Origin: Botryllus schlosseri
Lineage: Eukaryota > Chordata > Ascidiacea > Stolidobranchia > Styelidae
Direction: 5' to 3'
DNA length: 20,490 bases
NCBI GenBank assembly: GCA_000444245.1
Contig: ATSW01017373.1
Coordinates: forward strand, 1-20,490
Shown: positions 8,625 to 17,999 of the stretch, piece by piece
Position numbering within the stretch: the first letter of the stretch is position 1
Layout: every line of letters begins with the position of its first letter
Translations under genes and position numbers: made by a program
Notes under the pieces: generated by a model
What the model was told of the DNA's origin: nothing
What the model saw: the letters and a program-made list of their open reading frames with translations, nothing else
Databases searched by the model: none

Positions 8625-11600
8625 CTGTTAAAACAGCGGCGAAAAAGAAGTGAATATAGTTTAGGTGAATGGGCTGTTGGGCATATATTGCTGATTAAAA
8701 ATTTTTGGTAATTTATTGTAGAAACAGAAACAGAAATGTTCTCGGGTCGAGTCGAATCGAGGAGACGAATATTTAAAATGCTACCGATTTGATCCCTACC
8801 CCAAGGCTCACATAAACGGACTGTTTCTAAATTTTTGCTTCATTAGGGGAATCCAAACTAGTTTTGATAATTGGAATTATCCATGTGCTGCGTTCTCACA
8901 AAATGAATAAGTTCGCACAATTTGATAATCGCATTATTCGCATTTTACCGACAAGATAGCGATCCTCGGCCGGGTCAGACCAAAGATCTGATTAGTAACA
9001 CTGGTATCCATGACTTCCCTGCTTGGCGCTCATGCATTACTGTGATCACAAGGAGGGGTGGTGCAAGACTTAGAAAGTCGTTAAAGGCTATATCTGCACC
9101 TTTCTTGTCCAGCGGCATATGCACATCATGCACTCATGGTATGCCTATGCAGTGGTGGCTTTTGGGGGTGGGCGAGGTGCGCGGTCGCGGGGGTCTGGTG
9201 GCGGAGCCCCCCTAGAAGTTGCGATCACATACTTATAGCCCCCCGGGAAGTCTCGCCCAGGGCCACCCCAATCGTAGGGCCACCACTGTGCATATGCACA
9301 GATAGTTTGTATATGTATCATGAGTCGGTGTATATGCCGCAAAAACACCAAGGCCAAAAATAAACTACGTCCTTTCCTTTCCTTAAGCATCACCTCATCG
9401 CACCAATTTTACAAACGATCCGTCAGATATCGGAGGCAGGATACGAGATCGCTATTGTTTGATGCCTGGTCATTATCAAATTCCCGGGAATGATAAGGCA
9501 GATGAATTGGCTAGACAACGAGCGAGTCAAGCCAGTTTGCAAACGAATGAATTCAAACCTTCCGTACGAGACATCGCTGCTTCCCGTCGGAAGGCGTGCG
9601 TCGAACTATGGAATAACCGCTATTTACAATGGGGAAAAGTCACAACAATATGAGGAATGTTTGCCAACCGTTTACCAGAGAGCAGACATGAATGGACTAC
9701 CGAAAAGGCACCAAGCGATTTTGTTCCGACTACAAACCGGACATTGCGGATTACAAGCGCACCTATTTAAATTGAGAATAGCAGATTCAGCCAATTGCTC
9801 AACAGCCCGTCAAAAGGAGAGTGTCACACATTATTTATTGATGTGACGAAATGCAGACACCAGAGAATAGTTCTCAAGGACACGTGTCGGAGCAAGAATA
9901 TCGTTCCCACCGTAAAGAACTTGTAGACTAATGCGCATATTTTTCCATACGTTGTGGAATTTGTTCTCGCTACGAAGCCATACATTTGAGTGTAAATTTT
10001 CTGATCTTATATCCACCCCTAGATGTTAACGGCTATCTCGGATATGGCGAACAAACCACTTACGTTAAAATCGGCAATCAAATAATAATCAACAACAACA
10101 ACAACAACAACAACAAATAAGGACAAAAATAAACTACGTCCTTTTCTTGTGCAGGATTTCAATCTATATGAAGAAACAGGCACCCGCGCGCAGATAGTTT
10201 GATGTTTGAAACCTTTTGGTATAGGCCTATATAACGTACGCCGAGTTAATCAATCCCACTTTCGTCCCTATCTTCTATACAACAATTTCGATAGAGAAAA
10301 TAACATCCTACCGAATGTTGATATTCCATTCCAGACCACATCTGGACAAACTTCGAATATCCTGGCATCTTGGTCACAGCAAAGTTGTACAAATCGTCTT
10401 GTTGGTTGCGATCATGAACTTCGGCCAAAAAGGCTCCGTATTTCGCGCATTCTTGACTTGCTTGGTCATGAGTCATATCACCAGACGATGTCACATGAGG
10501 AACAGTGAAACATATTCCAGAATGTGGCAAACCTCCTTGTTGTCTGCAGGCAGTTTCTGTAAGTAAGAAAATTAAACAGGACATCGCAGGTTTTGGGCCA
10601 CGTGATTTGTTGAGCATGGCAATACATCTTATATGCGTCTGGGCTTATGACGAATTTCTCATTTTAAATCTGAGTTGACAGTTGGAAACGTATCAATTTC
10701 CAATGCGAAGCTAATGCTAGGCTTGGTTATGTTATATGTGGCCGCTCATTGGGTATACAGGTAACCATGAAAATCGGAATGTTATTCAAATTTCCTGTTT
10801 TAGTAATTGAATGCTTCCGGGTCTTCGAAATCACTGTGTCACGTTATGCTGCTGACAAATTTGCAGACACAAAGTAACAGCCATTCCAGGGTCAGTGGTT
10901 TTCATACCATGGTCCCGGGGACAATTTGCTGGGACCAGAGTGAAGCTACGTCCAAAAAATAGCTTCCGGAATAAATCTGTTTAAATTTGAAGTTTGTTGG
11001 TAGTTTATTTATCAAGCAAATATTTAGAAATAGTGTCTCACACGTGGCTATGCTAGCTTGGCATTTTTGTTTGTTGAAACAAAGGTTGTGACTCTCGCCA
11101 TCCTGTCGAAAGCTCGAAACATGTTGAATGGTGTTCTGTTCACGGTATTATGATAGCTTTATCAAAAATGGAATAAACCATTACCTCTGATGGTCGCAAA
11201 GAAACATTGATACCATTAAAATCAAGGTGATCGGTAACCGCCACTACCATATCCACAGCCCCGAGGGGGGTGAATGAAAACTTGAAGTGGGTCTCAAATT
11301 ATTTCGTAAATGATTATATAAAAGTAGAAATGCTGAAACCCGATTTAATAGATTATTCTTTAACTGCATTCTCAAGCTTGGAGGAAAGGTATATTCCTAG
11401 TATCGCTTGAAGCAGTTGGGATGCTTTGGTCTGAGGGTGTGTTGCCTGTGGTTGCAGGACTATTAGGTATCGATAAGTACCTGCATTAAGGTCTATAATT
11501 ACATGCCAGAGACTCTCGAAGACACCACTACCATCAGCTCTACATGTAAATATAGGATCACATGAATGCAATATATTGAAGTAATATTATTATCCACCAA

Positions 11601-14600
11601 GTTCATCCATTACCTTTGAAAAAGTTTGCGATTCGTTCGGCAAGATAACACATATGCACACTGATTTTTCATTACCTAAATACATAAATGAATTTTTGAC
11701 TTCAGGAAGTCTTACGTTCGCCGTTACCTATCCGAATTGTACATGAATCCCATAATACCTGGATAACGTGTCTATTTGTGTTGATTGTTAAACCATTAAA
11801 ATTGCTAGGAGACCGCTACGTATTTTTTGAAGTTTGTGAACCATTCGTCTGGCAGGGGTTCTCAGCCCTTTCTTGGCCGTGGCCCATTTTCCGGTTTGAA
11901 AATGTACTGTGGCCCACCTCTTATCTTAGAATCATAATCCTGTTCAATGCGTGGTAGTCGACAGCGCCGATATGCGTATTTATCTAAAATATGCGCATTT
12001 TTCTCCTAATACACTGATGATATTTAAATCTAGAACTCTAGCGACATGAAGTAGCGCGAAGCGGGACGAAAATTTTCGAGTTGAATAAATATCCTCCAAC
12101 AAACGACCAACGAAATAATCGTGGGCCACTTCGAACTCCCCCAATTGGGGGTTTGGGTGGGCAGTTACGGCCCTCGTAGATCATTAGGCTAAAACTCCTG
12201 TGTATATTATGATCGTCCGCTGCTCCATTCGCGTCGCGAAACACAATGATAAAATCCCCGCATCCACGATGTGATTAGGGTTTTAGTTCCACCATTATGG
12301 GGAATAATATAATCATTCTTGGCCAGCTTCAAACAATTCATTAATGAATGAGGTGCTAGTATTACAGAGAAGTGGAGATTGAGTTTTTTAATATGCATGC
12401 TGTACAATGTACATTGTATGTCTTGTACCAAACCAACTGAAGTTGCAATGCCAGAATCTTCAATCCAATGATACAATCAATTCATGTGACTCTTACATTA
12501 TGTTCAATGATTTCCAGGCTGGACATTTTAAACCGACTCCAAAGATGAATGCGCTCCGCTAAATCCTCAATCCATTACGATTCGTTGCGGTGATGCAGTA
12601 TACCTTCACCAGAAGTTGCTAATAATTTTCAATTATGGCTATTTTTGTCTAACAATAATACGACCTGCCAAAGTATATACAGTAAATCTATATACATCCC
12701 TTACACTTCCTTCCGCGTTTATTGCACCCCCTTTCAACGGCATATGACATATGACCCTGCCGGAATACTTGGTTACCTCAGCACTACCTTCCAGTTATCA
12801 TATACTCGAAATTACTATAGTTGCTGTTATCCGTAGGTTGTCATAGCCAGTGGAAAAAGCCTCCGTTTGTCCCTCCCGTTTTCGACTTGTACACGCTGAC
12901 TCCATACGTGCCACTACGTCTCATCAAAGTCGGATGAAAAGTTTATGAATATATTTCTAGCGTTTAACATAACAAAAAAAACTAAACTTGCAGTAATTCT
13001 AAAATTTTCTAAATAGCTTCGTGGCTCACCTCAAAATGCTCTGTGGCCCACCCTTTGAGAACCCCTGGTCTATCTCGACTCCAGCCTTAATCGAACACTC
13101 ATAAGACAAACCACTGCATCGAGCAGTCGCAGTCGCAATCATCAGGAGCACTTATAACTTCTCAGTCAGGACGATATATCGATTGTTATTACTTCGGACA
13201 TGTAATTACAGACCTAATGTTCGACACCTTCAAGTGCCTAAATTGCGTTTCTTGCCGCCATAGATATTCTTTTTGCCACTCCTTGTTATTGTTTCTATGA
13301 CGTGCTCTGTGAAGCCCAAGAAGGCCGCGCAACCTTGATTCCTCCTACGACTATATCAGAATCTAACAAATGTTACAAAAGGCGGATATGCGATTTGGAG
13401 GTGGAGTTTTAAATGACGTGATTCACCAATCTATTGTGACGGATATACAACCAATTAATTGACAATTACCGACTCGGACATTGTCCGACATCATTAAATT
13501 TGGCCTACTGTGCAATTATTTACGGAAATATCACAATACTAAAAATATTACAGGGTTTACTTTTAACCTGCTGGTGATTCCGTTGCTTCTGTTGCCTTTC
13601 CTTTTAATTCTGCAAATATTGGCTTCATTTCTTCCCACTCTAAAAGTCCAAGTTGACATAATAAGTAAATGAATGAACCACAATAAATGTGCGAATTTTA
13701 CCATTTTAATCATCATCGACACGTAACCTAACAGCACAATTAAGATCGAAAGGAGTTACTACTATATGGCGAAAGGCGGTGAACACAGCAAGACCGTAAA
13801 GTGTTACGGAGTTGTGGATGCGATCACATAGAAACAAGTCATCGAAATATTAGCGGCAGGATTAATAGGGAAAGTACGATGTCTCAGAGTTTCACCTATT
13901 AAGAAAAGTTGAATCAATAACAATGGGATTCATTTTGGTACATGAAACATTACCCGTTGTGGCCTTGGCTGCTCTTGTTGTATTTAATTTCAATTCCGCG
14001 AGTAACGACTTCGTTTCTTTCAAATCTGAAATTACAAGTAGGCATTGTCACGTCACCGAAACAGAGGTTTAGTTTTCATAATCATTGTTTGATCAATTTC
14101 ACTATTTACGAAATATCACAAAATTGCAACATCAAAAGAGGGGGAATGATTTTACCGACTTGCTGAGTCAAACAGGTGAACACAATGCTCATCCACGGAA
14201 ATTATAGGGTACTGTCGTCACTCGGTCTCAGAGGCGTAACAATCACAGTGATGACAATACCAATCAGATGTGGAGTTGCACCGCAACTTTATGTATATGT
14301 CTATAGTTGTCATTGCCATGATGACATTGCGATGTCCTCAATCAGATCAGGACAAGAGGCCAAGGTCGATGATGTTTTATCGCAAATGACCGGGATGTGG
14401 ATCATAGTTAATAAAAGTAGTCATCGTTGGTACTTGAGAAGAAGTAAACGTAACGCCATAAACTTTCACTCAATTACAAGTAGCAGTAGCCATTTCGAAA
14501 ACACGCTGAAAATACTTCAAGTCTAAGAAGAATATAAAGACATGAGTAGTACTCAAGTATAAAAGTGCTTTCAGATACTAGATTTCGTCGAACTCTCACA

Positions 14601-16413
14601 TAAGTTTTAGTAATCAATCTAAGATGGCAACTTGCGAAATTGCAAATGTATCTTTGAGACTAAGGCAGAATGACTAATGACTAAGGCGATTTTTTTACCT
14701 AAAAAACCGAAAATTTTGACCTAAAAAATCAAAACTTTGACTTTTTTTGACCTTAAAAAACTTGATTGTGACCAAATCTTGAACTCACGTATGTAAATTA
14801 TGTGTTTCCCCACAAAATCTTACAATTGTACTACTTATTTTAATTTCTGGTTGGAACTGACTGCCATTACGAAGTAGTTAGGCCTGAGCCAACTTTTTTG
14901 ACTAAAAAACTGACAAATATTTATGTGAAAAAACTTTATTTTAACTAAATCTGGACCTATGAAGAATTCCAGTAGTTACATCACGCATTATGGTAGAACT
15001 AATTAAATTTTGTTGTAGTACAACGAAAGATACTTTCATACATTCTCGGGTAGAAAGTGTCTGTCCTCACAAAGTATCTTGACAAGAATGGAGAAAGAAC
15101 GTTCAACAGCAGCAGTTGTTGGCTGGCAACACTGAAGTTGTGTGTACAGCACACGGCTGGTGACACACCGTGTTGCTTCATTCTGTCAGTTTTGTCTACA
15201 TCACAATTTTTCATCATGCGCTTGTTAATATAAAACCAATGTCCATTACCAAAGCAGACTTGCTTCACTTAGGTTATTGCGGTACATTGAGCATAACACC
15301 AGGCCAACCTATATGCTTCATTTGACCGATTATGATTCACAATGCGCAGACAATGGGCCGTCCACAACGGTTGGCCGATAAATTGGACTAGAAGTTGTAA
15401 AATATCAATGATAAGTTCAAACACAGCGCAAACATATACGATACAATTGAAATGCAGGTTACAAAAAAATTTTTGACTTCGTAAATAATTTTGACATTTT
15501 TAGACCTAACGCTACAATTTTGACAATTTTTTTTGACACGTAAAAAAAATCGCCCTACTAAACACATTACATTCAGTTAACCGGGTACAGGTACTGTTTA
15601 ACCATGTCGTTATTAGAATTTCTCTCATGAAGTCCACAGAAATATATTTGAAATCCACTATATCTATCAAAAGTCTGAAGAATAAGTCGCGTTGCCTAAA
15701 AACTCTAAAGCAGCTGTGGATTATACCACTACTCTAGTGGTACTATGGTACCACGCTGAAGGCATGCACAATCAATAACACATTGTACAATTTCACGCAC
15801 CAATCGGTCCCTAAAATTTGGCCCAAGAATTATTATGAGCACGGCGACGCGGTCCGCGGTGCTTATGGGAGCAAGAGCAATTTGAAGTAGAGGAGGGAAA
15901 CGTGTATTTGCCTATAATCATGAGAAGGTAAGGTGTTTGTCAGAGGGAAAATGGAATAGAACTATGTACTTTCCTTGTACAGCGGCACATGCACATCATG
16001 TACTCATGCGATGCATATGCAGTATGCACAGATCGTGTTTATGTATATCACGAGTTTATGTATATATGCTGCAAAAGCATCATGGAAAAAATACATAACG
16101 TCTTTTCCTTTTCATTTAGAAATCCGTCGCGACCCATTTGGTTTGGAAGCACTTAGCCTGCATCGTACTAAATAGCAACGCTAGATATACCTGTTTGCAC
16201 ATTTTGTAATTGTTCTTTTAGCTCTACGTATTCTGCGTTTGTCTTAACGCAGGAAAGCGGATATTCATTGGTGTTCAAACGAAGCGACGGAATCCCAGGA
16301 TCACATTTCGCCAACTGGCATCCTGGTCTCGCTTTGCAGATGATCTCCTCAGATCGACCGACGGATATAGTGGCAAATAAGTATAAAGTGAATATGACAG
16401 TCTGGATCTTCAT
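8427..16413 (-). CDS. Secreted C-type lectin-like protein, gene 2 (three exons)
   Basis: Exons at 16413-16191, 10556-10312 and 8624-8427 join to 666 bases, encoding 221 residues. Residues 1-21 are a signal peptide (core VIFTLYLFATISV). A cysteine-rich spacer follows with C26, C32, C37 and C55, then a helical neck (ELKEQLQNV). The CTLD covers residues 76-221: C78 and C90 for the hairpin, C111 in helix 1 (ASQECAKYGAFLAEV), the segment MWSGM, W175 in LKWFPSYP, and C217 in GVMCEKD. As in gene 1, the second disulfide and the EPN/WND motifs are absent. The paralogy is shown by identical intron phases (1, then 0) at the same alignment points. Introns of 5634 and 1687 bases are filled with transposons. 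The role is presumably extracellular recognition; the ligand is unknown. Confidence 0.88.
8640..9100. other. Intron 2 of lectin gene 2, unassigned part
   Basis: No transposon terminus or domain was recognised. A plus-strand frame from 8922 reads SDPRPGQTKDLI and FPAWRSCIT, which looks like a scrap of repeat-borne translation, but no family could be named. A short GAGTC-like motif occurs near 8750. Confidence 0.45.
9101..9375 (+). repeat. Dispersed repeat R, copy 1, interrupted by a MITE
   Basis: This repeat matches 15971-16112. Shared blocks are CAGCGGCA, ATGCACATCATG, ACTCATG, ATGCACAGAT, TATGT.TATCA.GAGT and AACTACGTC/ATAACGTC. In copy 1 a 139-base MITE interrupts it at 9150-9288, and the LINE at 9376-10123 lands in its right end, which resumes at 10124. 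The nature of R itself is unknown; no terminus or promoter box is visible. Confidence 0.65.
9150..9288. mobile_element. GC-rich hAT-type MITE, 139 bases
   Basis: The ends are perfect 10-base inverted repeats, CAGTGGTGGC and GCCACCACTG. The flanks TGCCTATG (9142-9149) and TGCATATG (9289-9296) match at 7 of 8 positions. The second copy of repeat R has a single uninterrupted ATGCATATG at the corresponding point, so it serves as an empty site. The interior is much richer in GC than its surroundings and has no coding capacity. Confidence 0.85.
9376..10123 (+). mobile_element. 5'-truncated LINE with RNase H remnant and CAA tail
   Basis: Exact 21-base target duplications at 9355-9375 and 10124-10144 bracket the insertion, and the 3' end is a (CAA)n tail at about 10089-10116. 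The coding remnant begins inside an RNase H domain: ISEAGYEIAIV at 9421-9453, then MPGHYQIPGNDKADELA, including the catalytic-type aspartate of GNDKAD. A downstream region reads LPKRHQAILFRLQTGHCGL and ESVTHYLLM, the region after RNase H in I- and Tad-like LINEs. The parts lie in different frames: about one base is lost near 9456, another shift occurs near 9640, and a TGA at 9843 replaces an expected cysteine codon. It is a dead-on-arrival copy in intron 2 of lectin gene 2. Confidence 0.9.
10312..10556 (-). other. Lectin gene 2 exon 2: first half of the CTLD
   Basis: The acceptor is TTTTCTTACTTACAG. The exon starts with two bases that complete a glutamate codon with exon 1. It covers C78, C90 and C111 and ends after WSGMEYQHS in phase 0 at TCG followed by GTAGGA. 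The donor is a modest match to consensus, but the join falls exactly where exon 2 of gene 1 ends (GMTINPQ). Confidence 0.85.
10620..11850. other. Intron 1 of lectin gene 2, unassigned part
   Basis: No clear element. A possible worn hAT-like terminus starts at 10893 (CAGTGGTTTTCATACC), and a loosely matching opposite end lies near 11290. No target duplication supports it. A minus-strand frame at 11353-11571 is discussed as a finding. Confidence 0.4.
11853..13067. mobile_element. hAT-type non-autonomous transposon
   Basis: Both ends start with the same 12 bases, CAGGGGTTCTCA, at 11853 and, inverted, at 13056-13067. Subterminal GTGGCCCA blocks occur at both ends (11879, 11910 and 13043). An exact 8-bp target duplication was not found: the flanks are TCGTCTGG and GTCTATCT. 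No transposase could be read in the 1215 bases. It sits in intron 1 of lectin gene 2. Confidence 0.75.
13546..13668 (+). repeat. Diverged tandem duplication, unit A
   Basis: The core at 13604-13662 aligns without gaps to 13990-14048, about 40 of 59 bases identical, 386 bases apart. The shared reading frame gives ILASFLPTLKVQVDII here against VTTSFLSNLKLQVGIV in unit B. The segment before it is strongly hydrophobic (VIPLLLLPFLLIL). It could be an old duplicated exon or a transposon piece; no donor, acceptor or family supports either. Confidence 0.5.
13932..14054 (+). repeat. Diverged tandem duplication, unit B
   Basis: An ATG at 13942 opens a frame with a signal-peptide-like start (HYPLWPWLLLLYLISIP) that continues to a stop at 14166. 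The codons after it match unit A in phase. A possible donor (CAA followed by GTAGGC) falls where unit A has CAA followed by GTTGAC. The unit lies on the strand opposite to lectin gene 2, within its intron 1. Whether it is expressed cannot be told. Confidence 0.45.
14170..14679. other. Intron 1 of lectin gene 2, unassigned part
   Basis: A 116-codon plus-strand frame at 14176-14526 is the longest here, but it has no recognisable domain and no start context or splice pattern that stands out. No terminal repeats were seen. Confidence 0.4.
14684..15556. mobile_element. Transposon, copy B, both ends present
   Basis: The ends are AAGGCGATTTTTTTACC and, inverted, AGGGCGATTTTTTTTACG. The four bases ACTA stand on both sides (14680-14683 and 15557-15560). 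The ends are rich in T runs interrupted by GAC (TTTTTTGAC). The body matches the truncated copy at 7261-8035 almost throughout. On the minus strand it keeps a hAT-like transposase end at 15003-15113. A 4-base duplication is not usual for hAT, so the family is left open. Confidence 0.75.
15003..15113 (-). pseudogene. hAT-like transposase C-terminal fragment, copy B
   Basis: The stretch reads AAVERSFSILVKIL, then DRHFLPENV, a stop in place of one codon, and KYLSLYYNKI before the terminal stop. ERSFS followed by R-x-F-x-x-E-N matches the C-terminal dimerisation region of hAT-type transposases. It aligns over its whole length with the fragment at 7529-7636. Upstream in the same frame QLQCCQPT matches QLQYWQPT of the other copy. 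The catalytic part is missing. Confidence 0.68.
15707..15745 (-). mobile_element. SINE head fragment
   Basis: On the minus strand TAGAGTAGTGGTATAATCCA and then CAGCTGC match the head of the SINE at 5769-6051 (TAGCGCAGTGGTATAATCCG, CGGCTGC). Only the A-box region is recognisable. No tail or target duplication was found. Confidence 0.55.
15971..16112 (+). repeat. Dispersed repeat R, copy 2, uninterrupted
   Basis: This is the same repeat as 9101-9375, but without the MITE and without the LINE. It lies 78 bases from the exon 1 splice donor of lectin gene 2, in the orientation opposite to the gene. Confidence 0.65.
16191..16413 (-). other. Lectin gene 2 exon 1: signal peptide, cysteine spacer and neck
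   Basis: The exon encodes 74 residues plus one base from the ATG at 16413-16411. It ends at ACAG followed by GTATAT, phase 1, as in gene 1. The downstream join gives VQTETACRQQ. A TATATATA run about 20 bases before the ATG is too close to serve as an ordinary TATA box for this start, so an upstream leader exon is possible. Confidence 0.82.
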
Positions 16414-16595
16414 TTCATACGTAATTTGTTCGATATATATACTAAATGTAGTAGTTAATGCATAAACGTCACGCTAAGTCGTGCACCTAATCCTTCCTGC
16501 CTGACAAAATATTGGAGAAGCATGAAGAAGTCAGATTGTAGTTCAGTATTTCGTATGTATTGGTAAAATGTACACCAAGCCGATACACTGTACGA

Positions 16596-17129
16596 CAGAC
16601 CTGAGCATTGTGCGGCCTGCTGGCCAACTGCGGCCCACGACGCGCTCCCGATGGGCCCGCGAAAAGGTACATGGAATATAGACTCTAAAATAGATTTAGT
16701 AATGTTAATGTGCGGACAAAAACTAATAAACTGATGCGGTAATGCGTTTACTTTGAAGTCTAGTTTATTTATGTACCGTGGTTACGTAACCTACGTAAGT
16801 CGTGTGAGTAATCCAGCTTCAAAATATAGCCAATATAGCAAATTATGCCGTAACAATTGAAGCTAAAAGTCACTGTTTCCATACTGAAGTTCATATCTTG
16901 TTTGTTGCCAGATCTGTGCTTTAACTGTTACGTCAACGTTTCCAAATCTTAATTCATATCATAATGCAATCAGAACCCGTGATTAGCGGCTCCACAGCCC
17001 TGGTTTAAACTGTTTTCAATTTAGAAATAAAATTGCACGCCACAGACCATATATGAACTTCTAACTCGGCCCGCCAACGTATTTTCTGCTTCACATTGGT
17101 CCGCCGGGAAAAATAATTGTCCACCCCTG
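16596..17129. mobile_element. hAT-like element with worn ends
   Basis: The left end CAGACCTGAGCATTGTGCGGCC and the right end, inverted, CAGGGGTGGACAATTAT agree at 8 of the first 14 bases. Both have GGCCCGCC-type blocks just inside. The flanks CTGTACGA (16588-16595) and ATGTACGT (17130-17137) share the six central bases TGTACG. It lies upstream of lectin gene 2. A further terminus is embedded at 16988-17002. Confidence 0.5.
16988..17002. mobile_element. Solitary hAT-like terminus next to GTTTAAAC
   Basis: GGCTCCACAGCCCTG read on the other strand starts CAGGGCTGTGGAGCC, close to the termini of the element at 4933-6411. The next eight bases are GTTTAAAC. No partner terminus was found to the left. 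Confidence 0.4.
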
Positions 17130-17137
17130 ATGTACGT

Positions 17138-17990
17138 CGTATCCTGACTTTCCGACTATCTGCTTATGCCGTGAATCCCCGATGCATGGGTGGAACTAAC
17201 ACTAAGTAAGACACATGAAGTGAGACTATTCTTTATAAATAGCTTTCAACGTGAATATGCGACGGTTTAACAATCATACAAAACCTCGTTAGTATACGCG
17301 GAGTAAGTAAATTTTCATTGTAAGAGAGAATTTACGGCTTTCCTGCAGAGTCTACTAGCTTATTGGTCATCGAAAGTTGTAGAGTCGAAGTATTTTATGC
17401 GCAATAACAAGTTCCGAGATATGAAACCGATGACTATGCGATGAATCTTGCAATAAGAATGTTTGTGATTTTCGGCTCATATAAGTGCTTCGTCGCAATG
17501 AGAGGACCAACGTAGCGTGTTGCCAATAAAATATCGTTATTTGCTGGTCCATTCGGACAGCGTTTGGCTGTATCTCAAGGAGCGTCTGGGAAGGCGACGT
17601 TATATACATTACATGTGTAGTAAAGGCGTTATAACGGTTTTTTCGGGCAAATCCAAAGAAAATTTGAATATATTGAGACTTCATGGACAGCGAAAATGCG
17701 TTCCGTCACTGCGTATCTTGTAAAACTGCCCACAGGCAAACTATACTCTTAAAGGCCGGCTTACTCTGATGTCAAGGCACATTAATAATAACGTTGCCTA
17801 CGTTGCTGGTAGCATGCTATAACCTATCATTACATTACCGCCAAGGTGCGTTATGATAATGTTAATGAGTTTCTCATGACTGCCTGGAATTGAGCAATAT
17901 CACATACATGACTAATGCAAAGAGCTGTAGTATTGACGCTGCATCGAATACGCATAAATTATATTGACACAAATCGTCTGTAAATTCGAA
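17138..17990. other. Intergenic, no gene recognised
   Basis: Overlapping frames on both strands at 17367-17723 have no recognisable domain. No terminal repeats were seen apart from the neighbouring elements. Confidence 0.5.
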
Positions 17991-17999
17991 TAGTTTAAC

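Noticed and set aside
9136-9393. Proline-, glycine- and arginine-rich frames on both strands
   Set aside because: They cover the GC-rich MITE, which keeps frames open by composition; the repeat R copy without the MITE shows it is an insertion.
10088-10117. CAA repeat as an independent microsatellite
   Set aside because: Its place just before the right target duplication shows it is the LINE tail.
10893-11290. Possible hAT element starting CAGTGGTTTTCATACC
   Set aside because: The proposed opposite end matches only loosely and no target duplication flanks it.
12075-12090. 16-base inverted match to 18873-18888
   Set aside because: The similarity does not extend to either side, so chance in AT-rich sequence or a tiny shared motif cannot be excluded.
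14176-14526. 116-codon plus-strand frame
   Set aside because: No domain, signal peptide or splice pattern was recognised and it lies between repeats; it may be a chance frame.
16432-16441. TATATATA as TATA box of lectin gene 2
   Set aside because: It lies only about 20 bases before the ATG, so initiation would fall at or inside the start codon.
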